NCBI RefSeq assembly: GCF_000764655.1
Contig: NZ_JRGL01000011.1
Coordinates: 1-64,000, forward strand
Length of the DNA stretch: 64,000 nt
DNA from: Aeromonas aquatica
Lineage (GTDB): Bacteria > Pseudomonadota > Gammaproteobacteria > Enterobacterales > Aeromonadaceae
Direction of reading: 5' to 3'
The notes beneath the pieces were generated by a model, which did not search any database, was not told the origin of the DNA, and worked only from the letters and a program-made list of their open reading frames with translations. Each line of letters starts with the position of its first letter. Positions within the stretch are counted from its first letter, which is position 1. Shown piece by piece: positions 1-9,886 of the stretch. Position numbers and translations under genes: made by a program.

Positions 1-1413
1 AGTTAATGCTGACGCATTAGTGGCCGGATAATATACGCCGCCGCCACGACGGGCCGTTTCGGCCAGCAAGTTACCGGCGCCACTGATTGCCTCATCCCCA
101 AAACCTACAGTAAAGGTGGTAACTGTTTGGGTTCCGGGGGAAACTGAATTAACATCCTTATGTTTCATATAGCCAGCCAGTGCGGCCAGATAGCTGGTTG
201 GCTTGGTTCTGCCAGATCCATAGGCTACTGTCGTACCGTAAGCGGCCTTTTCATCAGTCGACAGTGTATTAATCAGTCCCTGTACAAAGGTATCTGACGC
301 AGAGTCCTGAGTCGGCTCGCCATCGGTAATATAGATGACATAGCCATTATTTGAGCAATTATCGTAGGGAGCCTGATAGGTACCACTCGGGCTCTCGGCT
401 GTTGTATCTCTCGGGCTGCCTTGCAAACCATAAACAACGGCTTTGTTGCCGAAGAACTGGTATGCTTCCCGCAATGTCTCACAGAGTGGCGTATTAGTAC
501 TGGCCGTTAATCCTTCGACTCTGTCCAATAGATCTTGCTCCCCTGTTTTACCATTGCTCAATGTAATTTCACTGCCAAGGATATCCCTGATAATACGCCC
601 GCCATTGTTATTCGTATCATCATTTCGGTTGAATATAGCCAAACCAAAATCTACTCCAGGGGTGGAGGAGATCAAGCCTTTTACTGCATCCTTGGCAATA
701 CGAAGCCGAGACTGTACTGAATAGCCGGTTGGACCATAATACCAACGAACATAATTAGCTGAATAAAGAGTCACAGCCGTATTACTTGCATTGACCGCGT
801 CTTTCGTAGCAGCGGTATAAAACCATGTTCCTTGGTTATTACTGGTTTTGTCCACTGGGTATCCTGTACCTACGGACCATGAACCTGTATAAGGGTTAGC
901 AGAATTACTCGCTGTCACATCTTGTTTGCAATCAACAAGAGCTATGTTACTTTCTTGGTACCCACTTAGAGAATACCAAGCTCCACGTCCCCTTCCAGGA
1001 GGGGTACCATTATTAACTTCATAACTCCATACTTGAGACTGAAAATATCCAATATTTGACAATGGTGTTTTTGAGGTAGCGCAGGCGTTCAACTTATCGG
1101 AAAAACGTTTGGTACTGTTGATGGCAGGGATGCTACCGTCTGTGGAAAAATAAATATATTTTTTACTATTTCCAGAGTCAGGATCATTACTCAATGCAGG
1201 ATAGACGGTGGCAGGATTATAGACCTCTTTAATCTGTTCCATTGTATCAGCCATACTGCCTGAATTATCAAAAATCAGCAAAACCTTGGGTCTAAAATCC
1301 CCTGCTTTGTTGAAGTCATAAATAAAAAGCTCGGTATCATCGGCTTTTACCATCGTCGCAGCCAGCACCATGCCGAACCAGCCGAGTGTCATTCCAAGTT
1401 GACGTAACCACAT
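1..1413 (-). CDS. pilY1: PilY1-like type IV pilus tip adhesin, 3' end cut off by window edge
   Basis: The first 471 codons are present and the rest lies beyond position 1. The protein opens with a hydrophobic signal segment (MWLRQLGMTLGWFGMVLAA). A von Willebrand A-type domain follows, with the MIDAS motif DNSGSM near residue 50 and a later VIYITDGEPT strand. PilY1 proteins sit at the pilus tip, prime assembly together with the minor pilins and often bind surfaces. The ATG at 1413 is preceded by a GGAG-type ribosome-binding site and lies 11 bases after pilX. The gene is clearly richer in A+T than the genes to its right, as is common for surface-exposed pilus genes. The vWA domain and operon position make the call firm; ligand specificity cannot be read. 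Confidence 0.9.
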   Translation of the reverse strand, partial: MWLRQLGMTLGWFGMVLAATMVKADDTELFIYDFNKAGDFRPKVLLIFDNSGSMADTMEQIKEVYNPATVYPALSNDPDSGNSKKYIYFSTDGSIPAINSTKRFSDKLNACATSKTPLSNIGYFQSQVWSYEVNNGTPPGRGRGAWYSLSGYQESNIALVDCKQDVTASNSANPYTGSWSVGTGYPVDKTSNNQGTWFYTAATKDAVNASNTAVTLYSANYVRWYYGPTGYSVQSRLRIAKDAVKGLISSTPGVDFGLAIFNRNDDTNNNGGRIIRDILGSEITLSNGKTGEQDLLDRVEGLTASTNTPLCETLREAYQFFGNKAVVYGLQGSPRDTTAESPSGTYQAPYDNCSNNGYVIYITDGEPTQDSASDTFVQGLINTLSTDEKAAYGTTVAYGSGRTKPTSYLAALAGYMKHKDVNSVSPGTQTVTTFTVGFGDEAISGAGNLLAETARRGGGVYYPATNASALT

Positions 1414-1424
1414 ATCCTTCGCTC

Positions 1425-1856
1425 CTATTTGGTGAGCAGTGGCTGTTCTACACCCGCAGCCCAATTCAAGGGACGGGAATATTTTCCATAATTCACATTT
1501 GCCTGCAGCTCGACATATTTACAAACAGGAATCACATTGTTACTACTGGCATCGACCTTGCGTTTGCAAATAGTTTCGGTGCGATTCGTGAGGGCTACGG
1601 CTGCAGAGACATTGCTGCTATTGACGTTGATAGCTGCACTGGCCCCCATATTGGCGATCAGTGTCGAGAAATTGTTGCTCTGCATCGCCGCCTCAATAAT
1701 GCCCTCGAGCCGGTGCTCTGCCTGCCGAAAGCTGGCTGCCGCCCCCGCCATCTTGAGATCCTGTCCCGATGATTGCATCACCACCACGGCAATCAGGGTC
1801 AGGGGGACCAGAATGATCAAGGCGACAATCAGGGCGACACCACGCTGACTTCTCAT
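1425..1856 (-). CDS. pilX: Minor pilin PilX
   Basis: A 143-residue protein with a class III-like prepilin start: short basic leader MRSQRG, then the hydrophobic stretch VALIVALIILVPLTLIAVVV. As in other PilX proteins, the glutamate normally found at mature position 5 is missing. PilX joins the priming complex at the pilus tip and is processed by the prepilin peptidase. The ATG at 1856 overlaps the pilW stop by four bases (ATGA), so translation is probably coupled. The downstream part is poorly conserved, and the call rests on the N-terminus and the pilV-W-X-Y1 order. Confidence 0.85.
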   Translation of the reverse strand: MRSQRGVALIVALIILVPLTLIAVVVMQSSGQDLKMAGAAASFRQAEHRLEGIIEAAMQSNNFSTLIANMGASAAINVNSSNVSAAVALTNRTETICKRKVDASSNNVIPVCKYVELQANVNYGKYSRPLNWAAGVEQPLLTK

Positions 1857-2857
1857 GCCCCACCCCCAGCCATCACTGCTAGGTTGCGTAGTGACACACT
1901 AGTTTCCAGTAACAAGCGCCGAAAACCATCCCCATTGCCCGATACGCTAGTACTGCCAACCTGATAGACGTTGTTATTCACATAGCTGCTGGATGGTTGT
2001 AGAGAACGCACCAAGATAAAGACCCGAGCAGCTACGACCCGCCCCTCACTCCATTCCTGTTCAGTGACATTGTTGGTAGCAACATAACGATCAATGACTC
2101 CATCCGGCACCAAGCTGTCGTCAACGCCAAACAAAACCGTCATTCTTTCAATTCCCTCGGCCATGGGGCCGGAAATCAGTACAGAGCCACCATTTGCGGT
2201 CAAATAACGTTTCCTCAATTCAGGATTACCGGCAGCATTAGGGGACAGGTAATAGATAAAATGCTGGTATTCCCAGAGTTGACGCTCCGACGGCATAGTG
2301 GGTATCGTTTCTCCGCCCTTGAACATCTGGGCAGTCTGTGTCGTCGTGGCGAGATAAAAGCGATTGGCAGTAGCGGCTGCATCGGCCAGAGGAAGACCAA
2401 TCAGCCGTTTGATGCTGATGACATCCGTATTGGCGATTCGTGAGGTCACAGGAATACAGGAAAATGCACCTCCGACAATCGCTTTATTGTTGTCAATTCG
2501 TGTTACCCAGATCGATCTATTTGTCCTATTTGTTCCTACACTGGGCGGTAGACTACCCTGCCCCAAATTATCTAGACAGTCATTCGATGCTGTCACAGCA
2601 GATCCACTGCTCAAGGTAACTCCTTGTCCTTCCGCCATAGGCGAACCGGTATAGTCCCCCCAGAAGCCGGCCCATTTCAGGTCCTGGGTGAGCAGGCGCA
2701 TGGCGATACGGCCATTTTCCTGCAATTCACTTTGATCGAAGGAGTCCTCGGTGGTCGCACGGGACGCCACGAAGATGCTCAGGCCGCCCCCCACCAGAAA
2801 CACACCGATCAACATGGCGATCAGCCACTCGATCAGGGTAAAGCCATGGGCTTTCAT
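1853..2857 (-). CDS. pilW: Minor pilin PilW
   Basis: A 334-residue protein beginning MKAHGFTLIEWLIAMLIGVF. This is a textbook prepilin site: cleavage after G5, mature F1 and E5. The rest is a long pilin-like C-terminal domain typical of PilW, which is larger than the other minor pilins. It acts at the inner membrane and pilus tip in the type IV pilus priming complex. It overlaps pilV upstream and pilX downstream by four bases each, so the three are almost certainly co-translated. Confidence 0.87.
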   Translation of the reverse strand: MKAHGFTLIEWLIAMLIGVFLVGGGLSIFVASRATTEDSFDQSELQENGRIAMRLLTQDLKWAGFWGDYTGSPMAEGQGVTLSSGSAVTASNDCLDNLGQGSLPPSVGTNRTNRSIWVTRIDNNKAIVGGAFSCIPVTSRIANTDVISIKRLIGLPLADAAATANRFYLATTTQTAQMFKGGETIPTMPSERQLWEYQHFIYYLSPNAAGNPELRKRYLTANGGSVLISGPMAEGIERMTVLFGVDDSLVPDGVIDRYVATNNVTEQEWSEGRVVAARVFILVRSLQPSSSYVNNNVYQVGSTSVSGNGDGFRRLLLETSVSLRNLAVMAGGGA

Positions 2858-3417
2858 AATGTGGTCGTCAGTACAAACTGACGCCTCTGACGATCTGTTA
2901 CCGTACTCAGTCCACAGCTGTTTTGCACTGCAGCTGCTGCGCTTGCCCCATCAAACAGGGACTGACGGCCACGCCAGAAAATCCCCACCGTCAGGCTGTT
3001 ATTAACCCCCCGGATCACGCAACCGGTGGGGGCTTGCAGGGAGGATACCGAGCCGGAGACAGCGGTCCCCAGCAGGGAGCGTTGCCAATAGTAGAGATCG
3101 AGCGCTTGTCGATCGCTGCGACTGCAACCCGACATGGTGCCATCGACGTTGGCGCAGTTCGGCATACTCAATATCGCGTTACCGGATACGACGGTCGTTC
3201 CTTGGGCAGACCAGCTGTCTTTGTTGATCCGGGCACGCTCCACCAGATCGTTGGCCAGCCAGCTGGCAATGGTGCGCTGGCGTGCCTCATAACCAGCAAA
3301 CTTGGCCGTCGCCTGCATAGCCACCAGGCCAAGCAGACCAAAGGAGAGCACCACCGCCGCGATCATTACTTCCAGCAGGCTGAATCCAGTTTGATTAAAA
3401 CGGCGATTCAGTTTCAT
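2854..3417 (-). CDS. pilV: Minor pilin PilV
   Basis: A 187-residue protein with prepilin signal MKLNRRFNQTGFSLLEVMIA: cleavage after G11, glutamate at mature position 5, then a hydrophobic helix. It resembles the PilV minor pilins that form the tip complex with PilW, PilX and PilY1. The C-terminal half contains several cysteines (near NCANVDGTMSGC and NSCG) that could form disulphides. It starts 3 bases after the pilE stop and overlaps pilW by 4 bases. Confidence 0.85.
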   Translation of the reverse strand: MKLNRRFNQTGFSLLEVMIAAVVLSFGLLGLVAMQATAKFAGYEARQRTIASWLANDLVERARINKDSWSAQGTTVVSGNAILSMPNCANVDGTMSGCSRSDRQALDLYYWQRSLLGTAVSGSVSSLQAPTGCVIRGVNNSLTVGIFWRGRQSLFDGASAAAAVQNSCGLSTVTDRQRRQFVLTTTL

Positions 3418-3420
3418 TGG

Positions 3421-3828
3421 TTAATCCCAGCAGGCGTTGTTGGTGGTATTGCCAAGCCGGGTGGCACTGCGGGTTCCGTTCTGATCGATGGAGAAAATAA
3501 TGCAATCGCTATCAGAACCTTGTGCTCCTGAGGCCGTTGCAAACATGGTAAATGTATTGCCGGCAGCCGAGATCACCAGATGATAAAAACCAGAATCTGA
3601 GTTATCGGAGATATTCAGCGCAGCACTAGATGCAGCATATTGGTTGAAGTCCATAAAAAAGGTTTCTTGTCTGTTGGCAGCATCCAACAGCATTTTTTTG
3701 GCTTCAACACGGTGACTGGTCAGCAGATAGCGTTGATAGGAGGGATAGGCAATAGCACCAAGAATCGCCACAATTGCGACGACAATCATCAATTCAATAA
3801 GAGAAAAGCCTCGATAGAGCCCAATCAT
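3421..3828 (-). CDS. pilE: PilE/FimU-type minor pilin, first gene of the cluster
   Basis: A 135-residue type IV pilin-like protein starting [20 protein letters not shown], with cleavage after G7 and mature F1/E5. The C-terminus has two cysteines (DCIIF and NACWD), matching the disulphide-bounded D-region of pilins. It is the promoter-proximal gene of the pilE-V-W-X-Y1 set. The ATG at 3828 follows AAGGATGGG. Whether it is the orthologue of PilE or of FimU/FimT in other species cannot be settled from sequence alone. Confidence 0.8.
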   Translation of the reverse strand: MIGLYRGFSLIELMIVVAIVAILGAIAYPSYQRYLLTSHRVEAKKMLLDAANRQETFFMDFNQYAASSAALNISDNSDSGFYHLVISAAGNTFTMFATASGAQGSDSDCIIFSIDQNGTRSATRLGNTTNNACWD

Positions 3829-3865
3829 ATCCCATCCTTGGTGACTGGTTGTCTTGACAGTCTAA

Positions 3866-3896
3866 TGCCGGATAGGTCGCAACAACAAATCCGGCA
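3866..3896 (-). terminator. Hairpin between ispH and the pilin cluster
   Basis: Inverted repeat TGCCGGAT / ATCCGGCA (3866-3873 and 3889-3896) with a 15-base loop, about 40 bases downstream of the ispH stop. There is no clear T-run, so it may be a weak terminator or an RNA structure in the pilE leader. Confidence 0.4.
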
Positions 3897-3938
3897 TCAG
3901 AAACATCGCACTTTATTCTTAGGCCATCCTGGCCACAT

Positions 3939-4874
3939 TTAAATAATTCTAAGCTCGGGCGGTACCTCGAACACGACGTTTTCTTCACGCCCCGGGTGCT
4001 CTGTCACTATCTTGCCGCCCAGCTCACGCAGGCGGGCGATGACGTTCTGTACCAGGATGTCGGGGGCAGAAGCGCCTGCCGTCACGCCAATGCGCAGAAC
4101 CCCTTCCAACCACTGCGGCTCTATCATGGAGGCGTCGTCGATAAGGTAAGCACGCGCTCCCACCTTCTCGGCCAGCTCCCGCAGGCGATTGGAGTTGGAG
4201 GAGTTGCGCGAACCGACCACCAGCATGGCATCCACCAGTCCCGCCATCTCCCGTACCGCATCCTGACGGTTCTGGGTGGCGTAGCAGATGTCGTCCTTGC
4301 GCGGCCCCTGGATCCTGGGGAAGTGCTTGCGCAGGGCATCGATGACGTCCGAGGTTTCATCCACGCTCAGGGTAGTCTGGGTGACGAAGCAGAGGTCGTC
4401 CGGGTTCTTCACGCTGAGCTTGGCCACGTCCTCCGGCGTCTCCACCAGATACATCCCCCCCTCGCGGTTCTCGTACTGACCCATGGTGCCGATCACCTCA
4501 GGGTGGCCGGCGTGGCCGATGAGCACGGCCTCGGATCCCTTGCGGCTGGCACGGTGGACTTCCATATGCACCTTGGTCACCAGCGGGCAGGTGGCATCGA
4601 ACACCTTGAGGGCGCGGGACTTGGCCATCTCACGCACCGACTTGGCGACGCCGTGAGCGGAGAAGATAACGATGCTGTCGTCCGGCACCTCGTCCAACTC
4701 CTCGACGAACACGGCGCCCGCTTCTTTGAGCTTGTTCACCACATAGCGGTTGTGCACTACTTCGTGGCGCACATAGATGGGGGCACCAAACTTCTCCAAC
4801 GCGCTCTCGACGATGCTGATGGCACGATCGACACCAGCACAAAAGCCGCGTGGATTGGCGAGTAGAATATCCAT
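3939..4874 (-). CDS. ispH: 4-hydroxy-3-methylbut-2-enyl diphosphate reductase
   Basis: A 311-residue enzyme of the MEP isoprenoid pathway. It reduces HMBPP to IPP and DMAPP in the cytoplasm with a [4Fe-4S] cluster. The N-terminus [19 protein letters not shown] carries the first cluster cysteine (C12). Further conserved cysteines lie in [11 protein letters not shown] (about 96) and [11 protein letters not shown] (about 197), and the substrate-binding [10 protein letters not shown] is intact. Length matches the family (E. coli 316). It is the last gene of ribF-ileS-lspA-fkpB-ispH. The start is overlapped by the stop of an 80-base echo of its own 5' end (see 4874-4954). Confidence 0.97.
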   Translation of the reverse strand: MDILLANPRGFCAGVDRAISIVESALEKFGAPIYVRHEVVHNRYVVNKLKEAGAVFVEELDEVPDDSIVIFSAHGVAKSVREMAKSRALKVFDATCPLVTKVHMEVHRASRKGSEAVLIGHAGHPEVIGTMGQYENREGGMYLVETPEDVAKLSVKNPDDLCFVTQTTLSVDETSDVIDALRKHFPRIQGPRKDDICYATQNRQDAVREMAGLVDAMLVVGSRNSSNSNRLRELAEKVGARAYLIDDASMIEPQWLEGVLRIGVTAGASAPDILVQNVIARLRELGGKIVTEHPGREENVVFEVPPELRII

Positions 4875-4954
4875 CAGATCACCTCGCTCATATTAATGAC
4901 ACGATCGATGCCAACACGACAGAAGCCACGGGGGTAAGCCTGCAGGATATCCAT
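4874..4954 (-). pseudogene. Mini-ORF: diverged duplicate of the fkpB/ispH junction
   Basis: A 26-codon open frame lies exactly between fkpB and ispH. It starts MDILQAYPRGFCRVGIDR, clearly a copy of the IspH N-terminus, with a one-residue insertion. It ends with a copy of the fkpB tail (GAGGTGATC before TGATG, compared with AAGGTGCAC before TGATG in fkpB). Both junctions are TGATG stop/start overlaps: fkpB stop with the mini-ORF start, and mini-ORF stop with the ispH start. This looks like an old tandem duplication of the gene junction that kept translational coupling. It cannot encode a functional IspH domain. Whether the peptide is made is unknown. Confidence 0.75.
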
Positions 4955-5406
4955 CAGTGCACCTTCTCCTCGTCATCGACGGCCAAGATCTCCACCTCGA
5001 AGGTGACGGTATGACCGGCCAGTGGGTGATTGAAATCGACAGTCACCGACATGCCTTCCACCGCCCGGATGATGCCGGGCAGCTCGCTGCCATTGGGCTG
5101 ATCGAAGACCATGATGGTGCCGACCTTGGGTTCCACATCGGCGCCGAACTTGGCGCGATCCAGATGGTAGATGTTGTCCGGATTGGAGAGGCCGAAGGCC
5201 TGCTCCGGGCTCAAGGTGAAACTCTTGGCTTCACCCTGCTGCAGGCCCAGCAAGCACTGTTCGAAGCTGTCGGTCAGGCTACCATCCCCCATCCGCAGGC
5301 GGGCCGGCTTGCCGTGCAGCGCCGTGCTGTCGGCAACCGAACCATCTTCCAGCTTGATAGAAAAGTGAAACAGCACGCTGCTGTCAGCGCCGATGATCTG
5401 GCTCAT
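4954..5406 (-). CDS. fkpB: FKBP-type peptidyl-prolyl cis-trans isomerase (SlpA family)
   Basis: A 150-residue SlpA/FkpB-type proline isomerase, close to E. coli FkpB in length (149). An FKBP core (VLFHFSIKLEDGSVADST ... GDGSLTDSFEQCLLGL) is split by an IF/SlyD-like insert domain around residues 70-120, and the chain ends VTFEVEILAVDDEE. It acts as a cytoplasmic folding helper. The start overlaps the lspA stop by four bases. The stop overlaps the following mini-ORF start (TGATG). Confidence 0.95.
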   Translation of the reverse strand: MSQIIGADSSVLFHFSIKLEDGSVADSTALHGKPARLRMGDGSLTDSFEQCLLGLQQGEAKSFTLSPEQAFGLSNPDNIYHLDRAKFGADVEPKVGTIMVFDQPNGSELPGIIRAVEGMSVTVDFNHPLAGHTVTFEVEILAVDDEEKVH

Positions 5407-5918
5407 GCCGTCTCTTCCTTCTTTTTCTCACTGCGAAAGCCTTCCAGCACTATCATGGCGGCGCCGATGAAGATGAAGCTGTCGGCCAGGTTGAACGCCG
5501 GCCAATGGGCGCGCTGCCAGTAGAAGTCGAGGAAGTCGACCACGTGGCCAAGCACCAGCCGATCGAACACGTTACCAAGGGCCCCGCCGATGATCAGGGA
5601 GTAGGCGATGCCACTCCAGCGCTGGGTGACAGACTGCTTGCGCAACCAGTGAATCAGCAGGCCACAGATGGCAAACGCCAGCACCGCGAAGAACCAGCGC
5701 TGCCAGCCCCCCTGATCGGCCAGGAAGCTGAATGCCGCCCCCTTGTTGTAGACGTGCACCAGGTTGAAGAAGGGGGTGATCTCCACCCCCGGGTAGCCAA
5801 ACGGCAGCAGCTTGACCACGGCGAGCTTGCTCCCCTGATCCAGCACGAAGGTCAGCACCGCCAGCCACAGCCAACGCAGGCCCGTTTTGTTATGAATAGC
5901 GTTATGAGTCATGTTCAT
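5403..5918 (-). CDS. lspA: Lipoprotein signal peptidase (signal peptidase II)
   Basis: A 171-residue inner-membrane aspartyl protease that cleaves prolipoprotein signal peptides after diacylglyceryl modification by Lgt (also in this window). Four hydrophobic segments are visible. The conserved motifs carrying the two catalytic aspartates are present: GGALGNVFDRL and VVDFLDFYW. The N-terminal segment before TGLRWLWLAVL is slightly longer than usual. The start at 5918 overlaps the ileS stop (TGATG), fixing it within the operon. Confidence 0.96.
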   Translation of the reverse strand: MNMTHNAIHNKTGLRWLWLAVLTFVLDQGSKLAVVKLLPFGYPGVEITPFFNLVHVYNKGAAFSFLADQGGWQRWFFAVLAFAICGLLIHWLRKQSVTQRWSGIAYSLIIGGALGNVFDRLVLGHVVDFLDFYWQRAHWPAFNLADSFIFIGAAMIVLEGFRSEKKKEETA

Positions 5919-8779
5919 CAGGCAAATTGACGCGTTTCGCCGTCACCCTCGACGTTGGTGACGCAGCGGCCACAGATCTCTTCGTGACCCTTGATGGTGC
6001 CCACGTCTTCCACATGGTGCCAGCAACGATCGCACTTGGCGGCGGCAGACTGAGCCACGCTCAGCCACAGATCGTCGCGCTCGGTGGCGACGGCGCCTTC
6101 CGGCGCCGCATCAGCGACCACCACCTTGGCCTTGGAGGTGAGCAGCACGAAGCGCAGCTCATCGGCCAGGGCGTTCAGGCGGGTCGCCAGTGCCGGTTTG
6201 GCGAACAGGGTCAGCTCGGCCTGCAGGGAGCCGCCGATGCGCTTCTCACCACGGGCCGCTTCCAGCGCCTTGTTGACCTCACCCCGGACTTCCAGGATCT
6301 CGGCCCAGAAGGCATCGCCCATCTGCTCGCCGGCATCCAGCCCGAACAGGCCGTCATACCACTCCTCGGTGAACACGAACTCGCCGCGCTCGCCCGGCAA
6401 CAGGGCCCAGATCTCGTCGGCGGTAAAGCTCATGATGGGTGCCATCCAGCGCACCATGGCCTCGACGATGTGATACAGAGCGGTCTGGCAGGAGCGACGG
6501 GCCAGGCTGTCGGCCTTGGCGGTGTACTGACGGTCCTTGATCACGTCCAGGTAGAAGGAGCCCATCTCGATGGAGCAGAACTGCATCAGCTTCTGGGTCA
6601 CACCGTGGAAGTTGTACTCGTCGAACGCGGTCACGATCTCGGCCTGTACCGCCTTGGCACGACCCACGGCCCAACGATCCACCACCACCATGTCGGCCGG
6701 AGCCACCATGTCGGTCGCCGGATTGAAGCCGTTCAGGTTCGCCAGCAGGAAGCGGGCGGTGTTGCGGATGCGACGATAGGCATCGGCGGAGCGCTTGAGG
6801 ATCTCGTCGGAGACGGTCATCTCACCGGTGTAGTCGGTGCTGGCAACCCACAGCCGCAGGATGTCGGCGCCGAGCTTGTTCATCACGTCCTGCGGGCTGA
6901 CCACGTTGCCGATGGACTTGGACATCTTGCGGCCCTGACCATCCACGGTGAAACCGTGGGTCAGCACCTGGTTGTAGGGGGCCTTGTTCTTCATGGCCAC
7001 GCCGATCATCAGGGAGGACATGAACCAGCCACGGTGCTGGTCGGAGCCTTCCAGATACATGTCGGCCGACTTGCCGTTGAACTCGGGGCGGGCATCCACT
7101 ACTGAGGAGTGGGTCGAACCTGAGTCGAACCAGACGTCCAGGGTATCGGGCACCTTGTCGTACAAGTCGGCGTCGCTGCCAAGCAGCTCGGCCTTGTCCA
7201 GATCCCACCAGGCCTGGATGCCAGACTGCTCGACCCGCTTGGCGACTTCGTGCATCAGGCGCACGGATTCCGGGTGCAACTGCTGGGTCTCCTTGTGAAC
7301 GAACAGGGAGATGGGCACACCCCAGGTGCGCTGACGGGAGATGCACCAGTCAGGGCGGTTCTCGACCATGGCCTGGATACGGTTCTTGCCCCAGGCCGGC
7401 ACCCAGCCGCTCTGGCCATGCTGGGCGATGCCATCGGTCTCGATGCGCTCGATCTCGGCAAGAGCCTGCTTGCGAAGCCCCTTCTGCTCCATGCTGATGA
7501 ACCACTGCGGGGTGGCACGGAAGATGATGGGGGTCTTGTGACGCCAGCAATGCGGATAGGAGTGGTTGAACACCTTGTGGTGCAGCAGGGCACCGCGCTC
7601 GGTCAACACCTCGACGACAGAGGCATTGGCCTTGAATACGTGCTGGCCGGCGAACAGCTCGGTATCCGGCAGGTAAACGCCGTTGCTGCCCACCGGGTTG
7701 GCGACTTCCAGACCGTACTTCTGGCCGACCACGAAGTCTTCCTGACCGTGACCAGGGGCCGTGTGCACGGCGCCGGTACCGGCATCCAGGGTGACATGAT
7801 CACCCAGCACAACGGGCACATCGAAGTGGTAGAAGGGGTGGTTGAAGCGCAGCAGCTCGAGCGCTGCCCCCTTGGCATAACCCAGATTGTGGTACTTCTC
7901 GATGCCAGCGCGGTCCATCACATCCTTGACCAGCTCGGCGGCCAGGATCAGGCGCTCGGGGTTATCCCCTTCCACCTGCACCAGGGCATAGTCCAAGTCG
8001 GCGTGCATGGCGATGGCGCGGTTGGCCGGCAGGGTCCAGGGGGTGGTAGTCCAGATCACGGCAGAGAGCGGGCCACGGCCGGTGTGACCTTCAGGGCAGT
8101 CAAACTTGGCAGCCACAGTCGCCTCATCGACGGCCTTGAAGCGCACGTCGATGGAGGGGGAGTTCTTGTCGTAATACTCCACCTCGGCTTCCGCCAGGGC
8201 GGAGCCGCAGTCGGTACACCAGTGCACCGGCTTGGAGCCTTTGTGCAGGTGGCCGTTCTCGACGATCTTGGCCATGGAGCGGATGATGTTCGCTTCGGTG
8301 CCAAAGTCCATGGTCAGGTAGGGATGTTCCCAGTCACCCAGCACGCCCAGACGGATGAAGTCGGTCTTCTGCGCTTCGATCTGGGTCTTGGCATATTTGC
8401 GGCACTCGGCGCGGAATTCGGCGGCAGAGACCTTCACACCAGGCTTGCCGACGAGCCCCTCGACCTTAAGCTCGATGGGCAGACCATGGCAATCCCAGCC
8501 CGGCACATAGGGGGAATCGAAACCGGAGAGGCCCTTGGACTTGATGATGATGTCTTTGAGGATCTTGTTGACCGAGTGACCGATGTGAATGCTGCCGTTC
8601 GCGTAGGGAGGGCCGTCATGCAGAATGAACGAAGGCTTGCCCGCTTTGGCGCGGCGAATAGCGCCGTAAAGATCCTGATCGTACCAACGCTTCAGCATGT
8701 TGGGTTCGCGCTTGGCCAGATCGCCACGCATCGGAAACTCGGTTTCCGGCAGATTCAGGGTGTGTTTATAGTCGCTCAT
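5918..8779 (-). CDS. ileS: Isoleucyl-tRNA synthetase
   Basis: A 953-residue class I aminoacyl-tRNA synthetase that charges tRNA-Ile and edits misactivated valine. Visible signatures are HIGH at residues 65-68 ([12 protein letters not shown]), the CP1 editing insert ([24 protein letters not shown]), KMSKS near residue 610, and a C-terminal zinc-binding region with paired cysteines (KCDRCWHH ... CGRC). Length fits the bacterial family. Start and stop both share TGATG overlaps with ribF and lspA, so the start choice is secure. Confidence 0.98.
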   Translation of the reverse strand: MSDYKHTLNLPETEFPMRGDLAKREPNMLKRWYDQDLYGAIRRAKAGKPSFILHDGPPYANGSIHIGHSVNKILKDIIIKSKGLSGFDSPYVPGWDCHGLPIELKVEGLVGKPGVKVSAAEFRAECRKYAKTQIEAQKTDFIRLGVLGDWEHPYLTMDFGTEANIIRSMAKIVENGHLHKGSKPVHWCTDCGSALAEAEVEYYDKNSPSIDVRFKAVDEATVAAKFDCPEGHTGRGPLSAVIWTTTPWTLPANRAIAMHADLDYALVQVEGDNPERLILAAELVKDVMDRAGIEKYHNLGYAKGAALELLRFNHPFYHFDVPVVLGDHVTLDAGTGAVHTAPGHGQEDFVVGQKYGLEVANPVGSNGVYLPDTELFAGQHVFKANASVVEVLTERGALLHHKVFNHSYPHCWRHKTPIIFRATPQWFISMEQKGLRKQALAEIERIETDGIAQHGQSGWVPAWGKNRIQAMVENRPDWCISRQRTWGVPISLFVHKETQQLHPESVRLMHEVAKRVEQSGIQAWWDLDKAELLGSDADLYDKVPDTLDVWFDSGSTHSSVVDARPEFNGKSADMYLEGSDQHRGWFMSSLMIGVAMKNKAPYNQVLTHGFTVDGQGRKMSKSIGNVVSPQDVMNKLGADILRLWVASTDYTGEMTVSDEILKRSADAYRRIRNTARFLLANLNGFNPATDMVAPADMVVVDRWAVGRAKAVQAEIVTAFDEYNFHGVTQKLMQFCSIEMGSFYLDVIKDRQYTAKADSLARRSCQTALYHIVEAMVRWMAPIMSFTADEIWALLPGERGEFVFTEEWYDGLFGLDAGEQMGDAFWAEILEVRGEVNKALEAARGEKRIGGSLQAELTLFAKPALATRLNALADELRFVLLTSKAKVVVADAAPEGAVATERDDLWLSVAQSAAAKCDRCWHHVEDVGTIKGHEEICGRCVTNVEGDGETRQFA

Positions 8780-9753
8780 CAGTCCTGGGTTCCCTTCTTT
8801 GCTAAAAGAGTGCTGGGTAAATTGAATGGTGGCAGCCCGAACCAGGCTCGGGCCGCCAGGGCATCTCGTTCGATCTGCTCTTTCAAGGCGGTGAAAGAGG
8901 CAAATTTCTGCTCTTCGCGCAGCTTGTGGCGAAGCAGCACCTTGACCTGCTGACCATATAGATCACCAGAAAAATCAAATAAATGTACTTCCAATCTGGC
9001 TTGTGTGCCGCTCAAGGTCGGCCGTACGCCCACGTTGGCAACGCCGGGGAAGGTCTTGCCGGAACATAACACTTCCACCGCGAACACGCCACCGACCGGG
9101 ATCACCTGCCGCTTGAGGGCCAGATTGGCAGTGGGAAAACCTATGGTACGGCCCAGCTTGTCGCCGTGGGCGACCCGACCGCTGATGGCGTAGGGGCGGC
9201 CAAGCATCAGCTCCACCTCCGCCATCCGGCCCGCCTTCAGGGCCTCGCGCACCAAGGTGCTGCTGATCCGCTGACGTTCGATCTGGAAGCTTTGAGTGCT
9301 GATTACCTCGAAACCGTAGCGGCGTCCCGCCGCTTCCAGCAGGTGGAAGTCCCCTTCCCGGCCGCGGCCGAAGCGAAAATCATCCCCCACCACCAGATAG
9401 TGCACGCCGAGTTTTTCCACCAACAGCTGCTCGATGAAGGCGTTGGCCGTCTGCTCGGCGAAACGATGGGTGAAGTGCACGCACAGCATGCGATCGATCC
9501 GCATCCCCCTGAGCGCCTCGTACTTCTCACGCCAGCGGCTGAGGCGAGCAGGGGCATCAGCCCCGGCAAACAGCTCAAGGGGCTGGGGTTCGAACAGCAT
9601 GACGCAGGCGGGCAGGCCCAGCTCGGTGGCTTTTTCCTGCAGCCGAGCCAGCACAGCGTGGTGCCCCTGATGAACCCCATCGAAGTTACCTATGGTCAAT
9701 ACACAGCCCCGATGACGGGGCTTGATATTGTGAATGCCGCGAATAAGCTCCAT
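8779..9753 (-). CDS. ribF: Bifunctional riboflavin kinase / FAD synthetase
   Basis: A 324-residue enzyme that phosphorylates riboflavin to FMN and adenylates it to FAD. The N-terminal nucleotidyltransferase domain shows [14 protein letters not shown] (about residue 23) and [13 protein letters not shown]. The C-terminal riboflavin kinase domain shows [11 protein letters not shown] and a GVANVG motif. Family length is about 310-320. It precedes ileS as in many gammaproteobacteria, with the stop overlapping the ileS start. Confidence 0.97.
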   Translation of the reverse strand: MELIRGIHNIKPRHRGCVLTIGNFDGVHQGHHAVLARLQEKATELGLPACVMLFEPQPLELFAGADAPARLSRWREKYEALRGMRIDRMLCVHFTHRFAEQTANAFIEQLLVEKLGVHYLVVGDDFRFGRGREGDFHLLEAAGRRYGFEVISTQSFQIERQRISSTLVREALKAGRMAEVELMLGRPYAISGRVAHGDKLGRTIGFPTANLALKRQVIPVGGVFAVEVLCSGKTFPGVANVGVRPTLSGTQARLEVHLFDFSGDLYGQQVKVLLRHKLREEQKFASFTALKEQIERDALAARAWFGLPPFNLPSTLLAKKGTQD

Positions 9754-9814
9754 CAGTGCCTTGTGCGTTGCTGCCGGGAAATCGGCGGATTATATATCAG
9801 GCGGCAGGCAGGGT

Positions 9815-9886
9815 CAGCCCTCCCCGCCCGATTTCAGGTATCTTGCTCAAATGCTGACGCCAGCGATCCCGCACGAAACAGCAGGA
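9815..9886 (-). repeat. Diverged tandem copy of the murJ 3' end
   Basis: The murJ tail around CCCGATTTCAGGT (9903-9915, plus-strand reading) recurs 76 bases away at 9827-9839. Flanking matches extend on both sides, including CAGCAGGA and ATCCCG blocks. The copy lies just downstream of the murJ stop in the ribF leader. It is too degraded to code for more than a short tail and is best read as a decayed junction duplication. Confidence 0.6.

Noticed and set aside
5927-8953. Long open frames antisense to ileS (several hundred codons)
   Set aside because: They mirror the codon bias of a GC-rich gene, have no family motif and fully overlap a certain gene.
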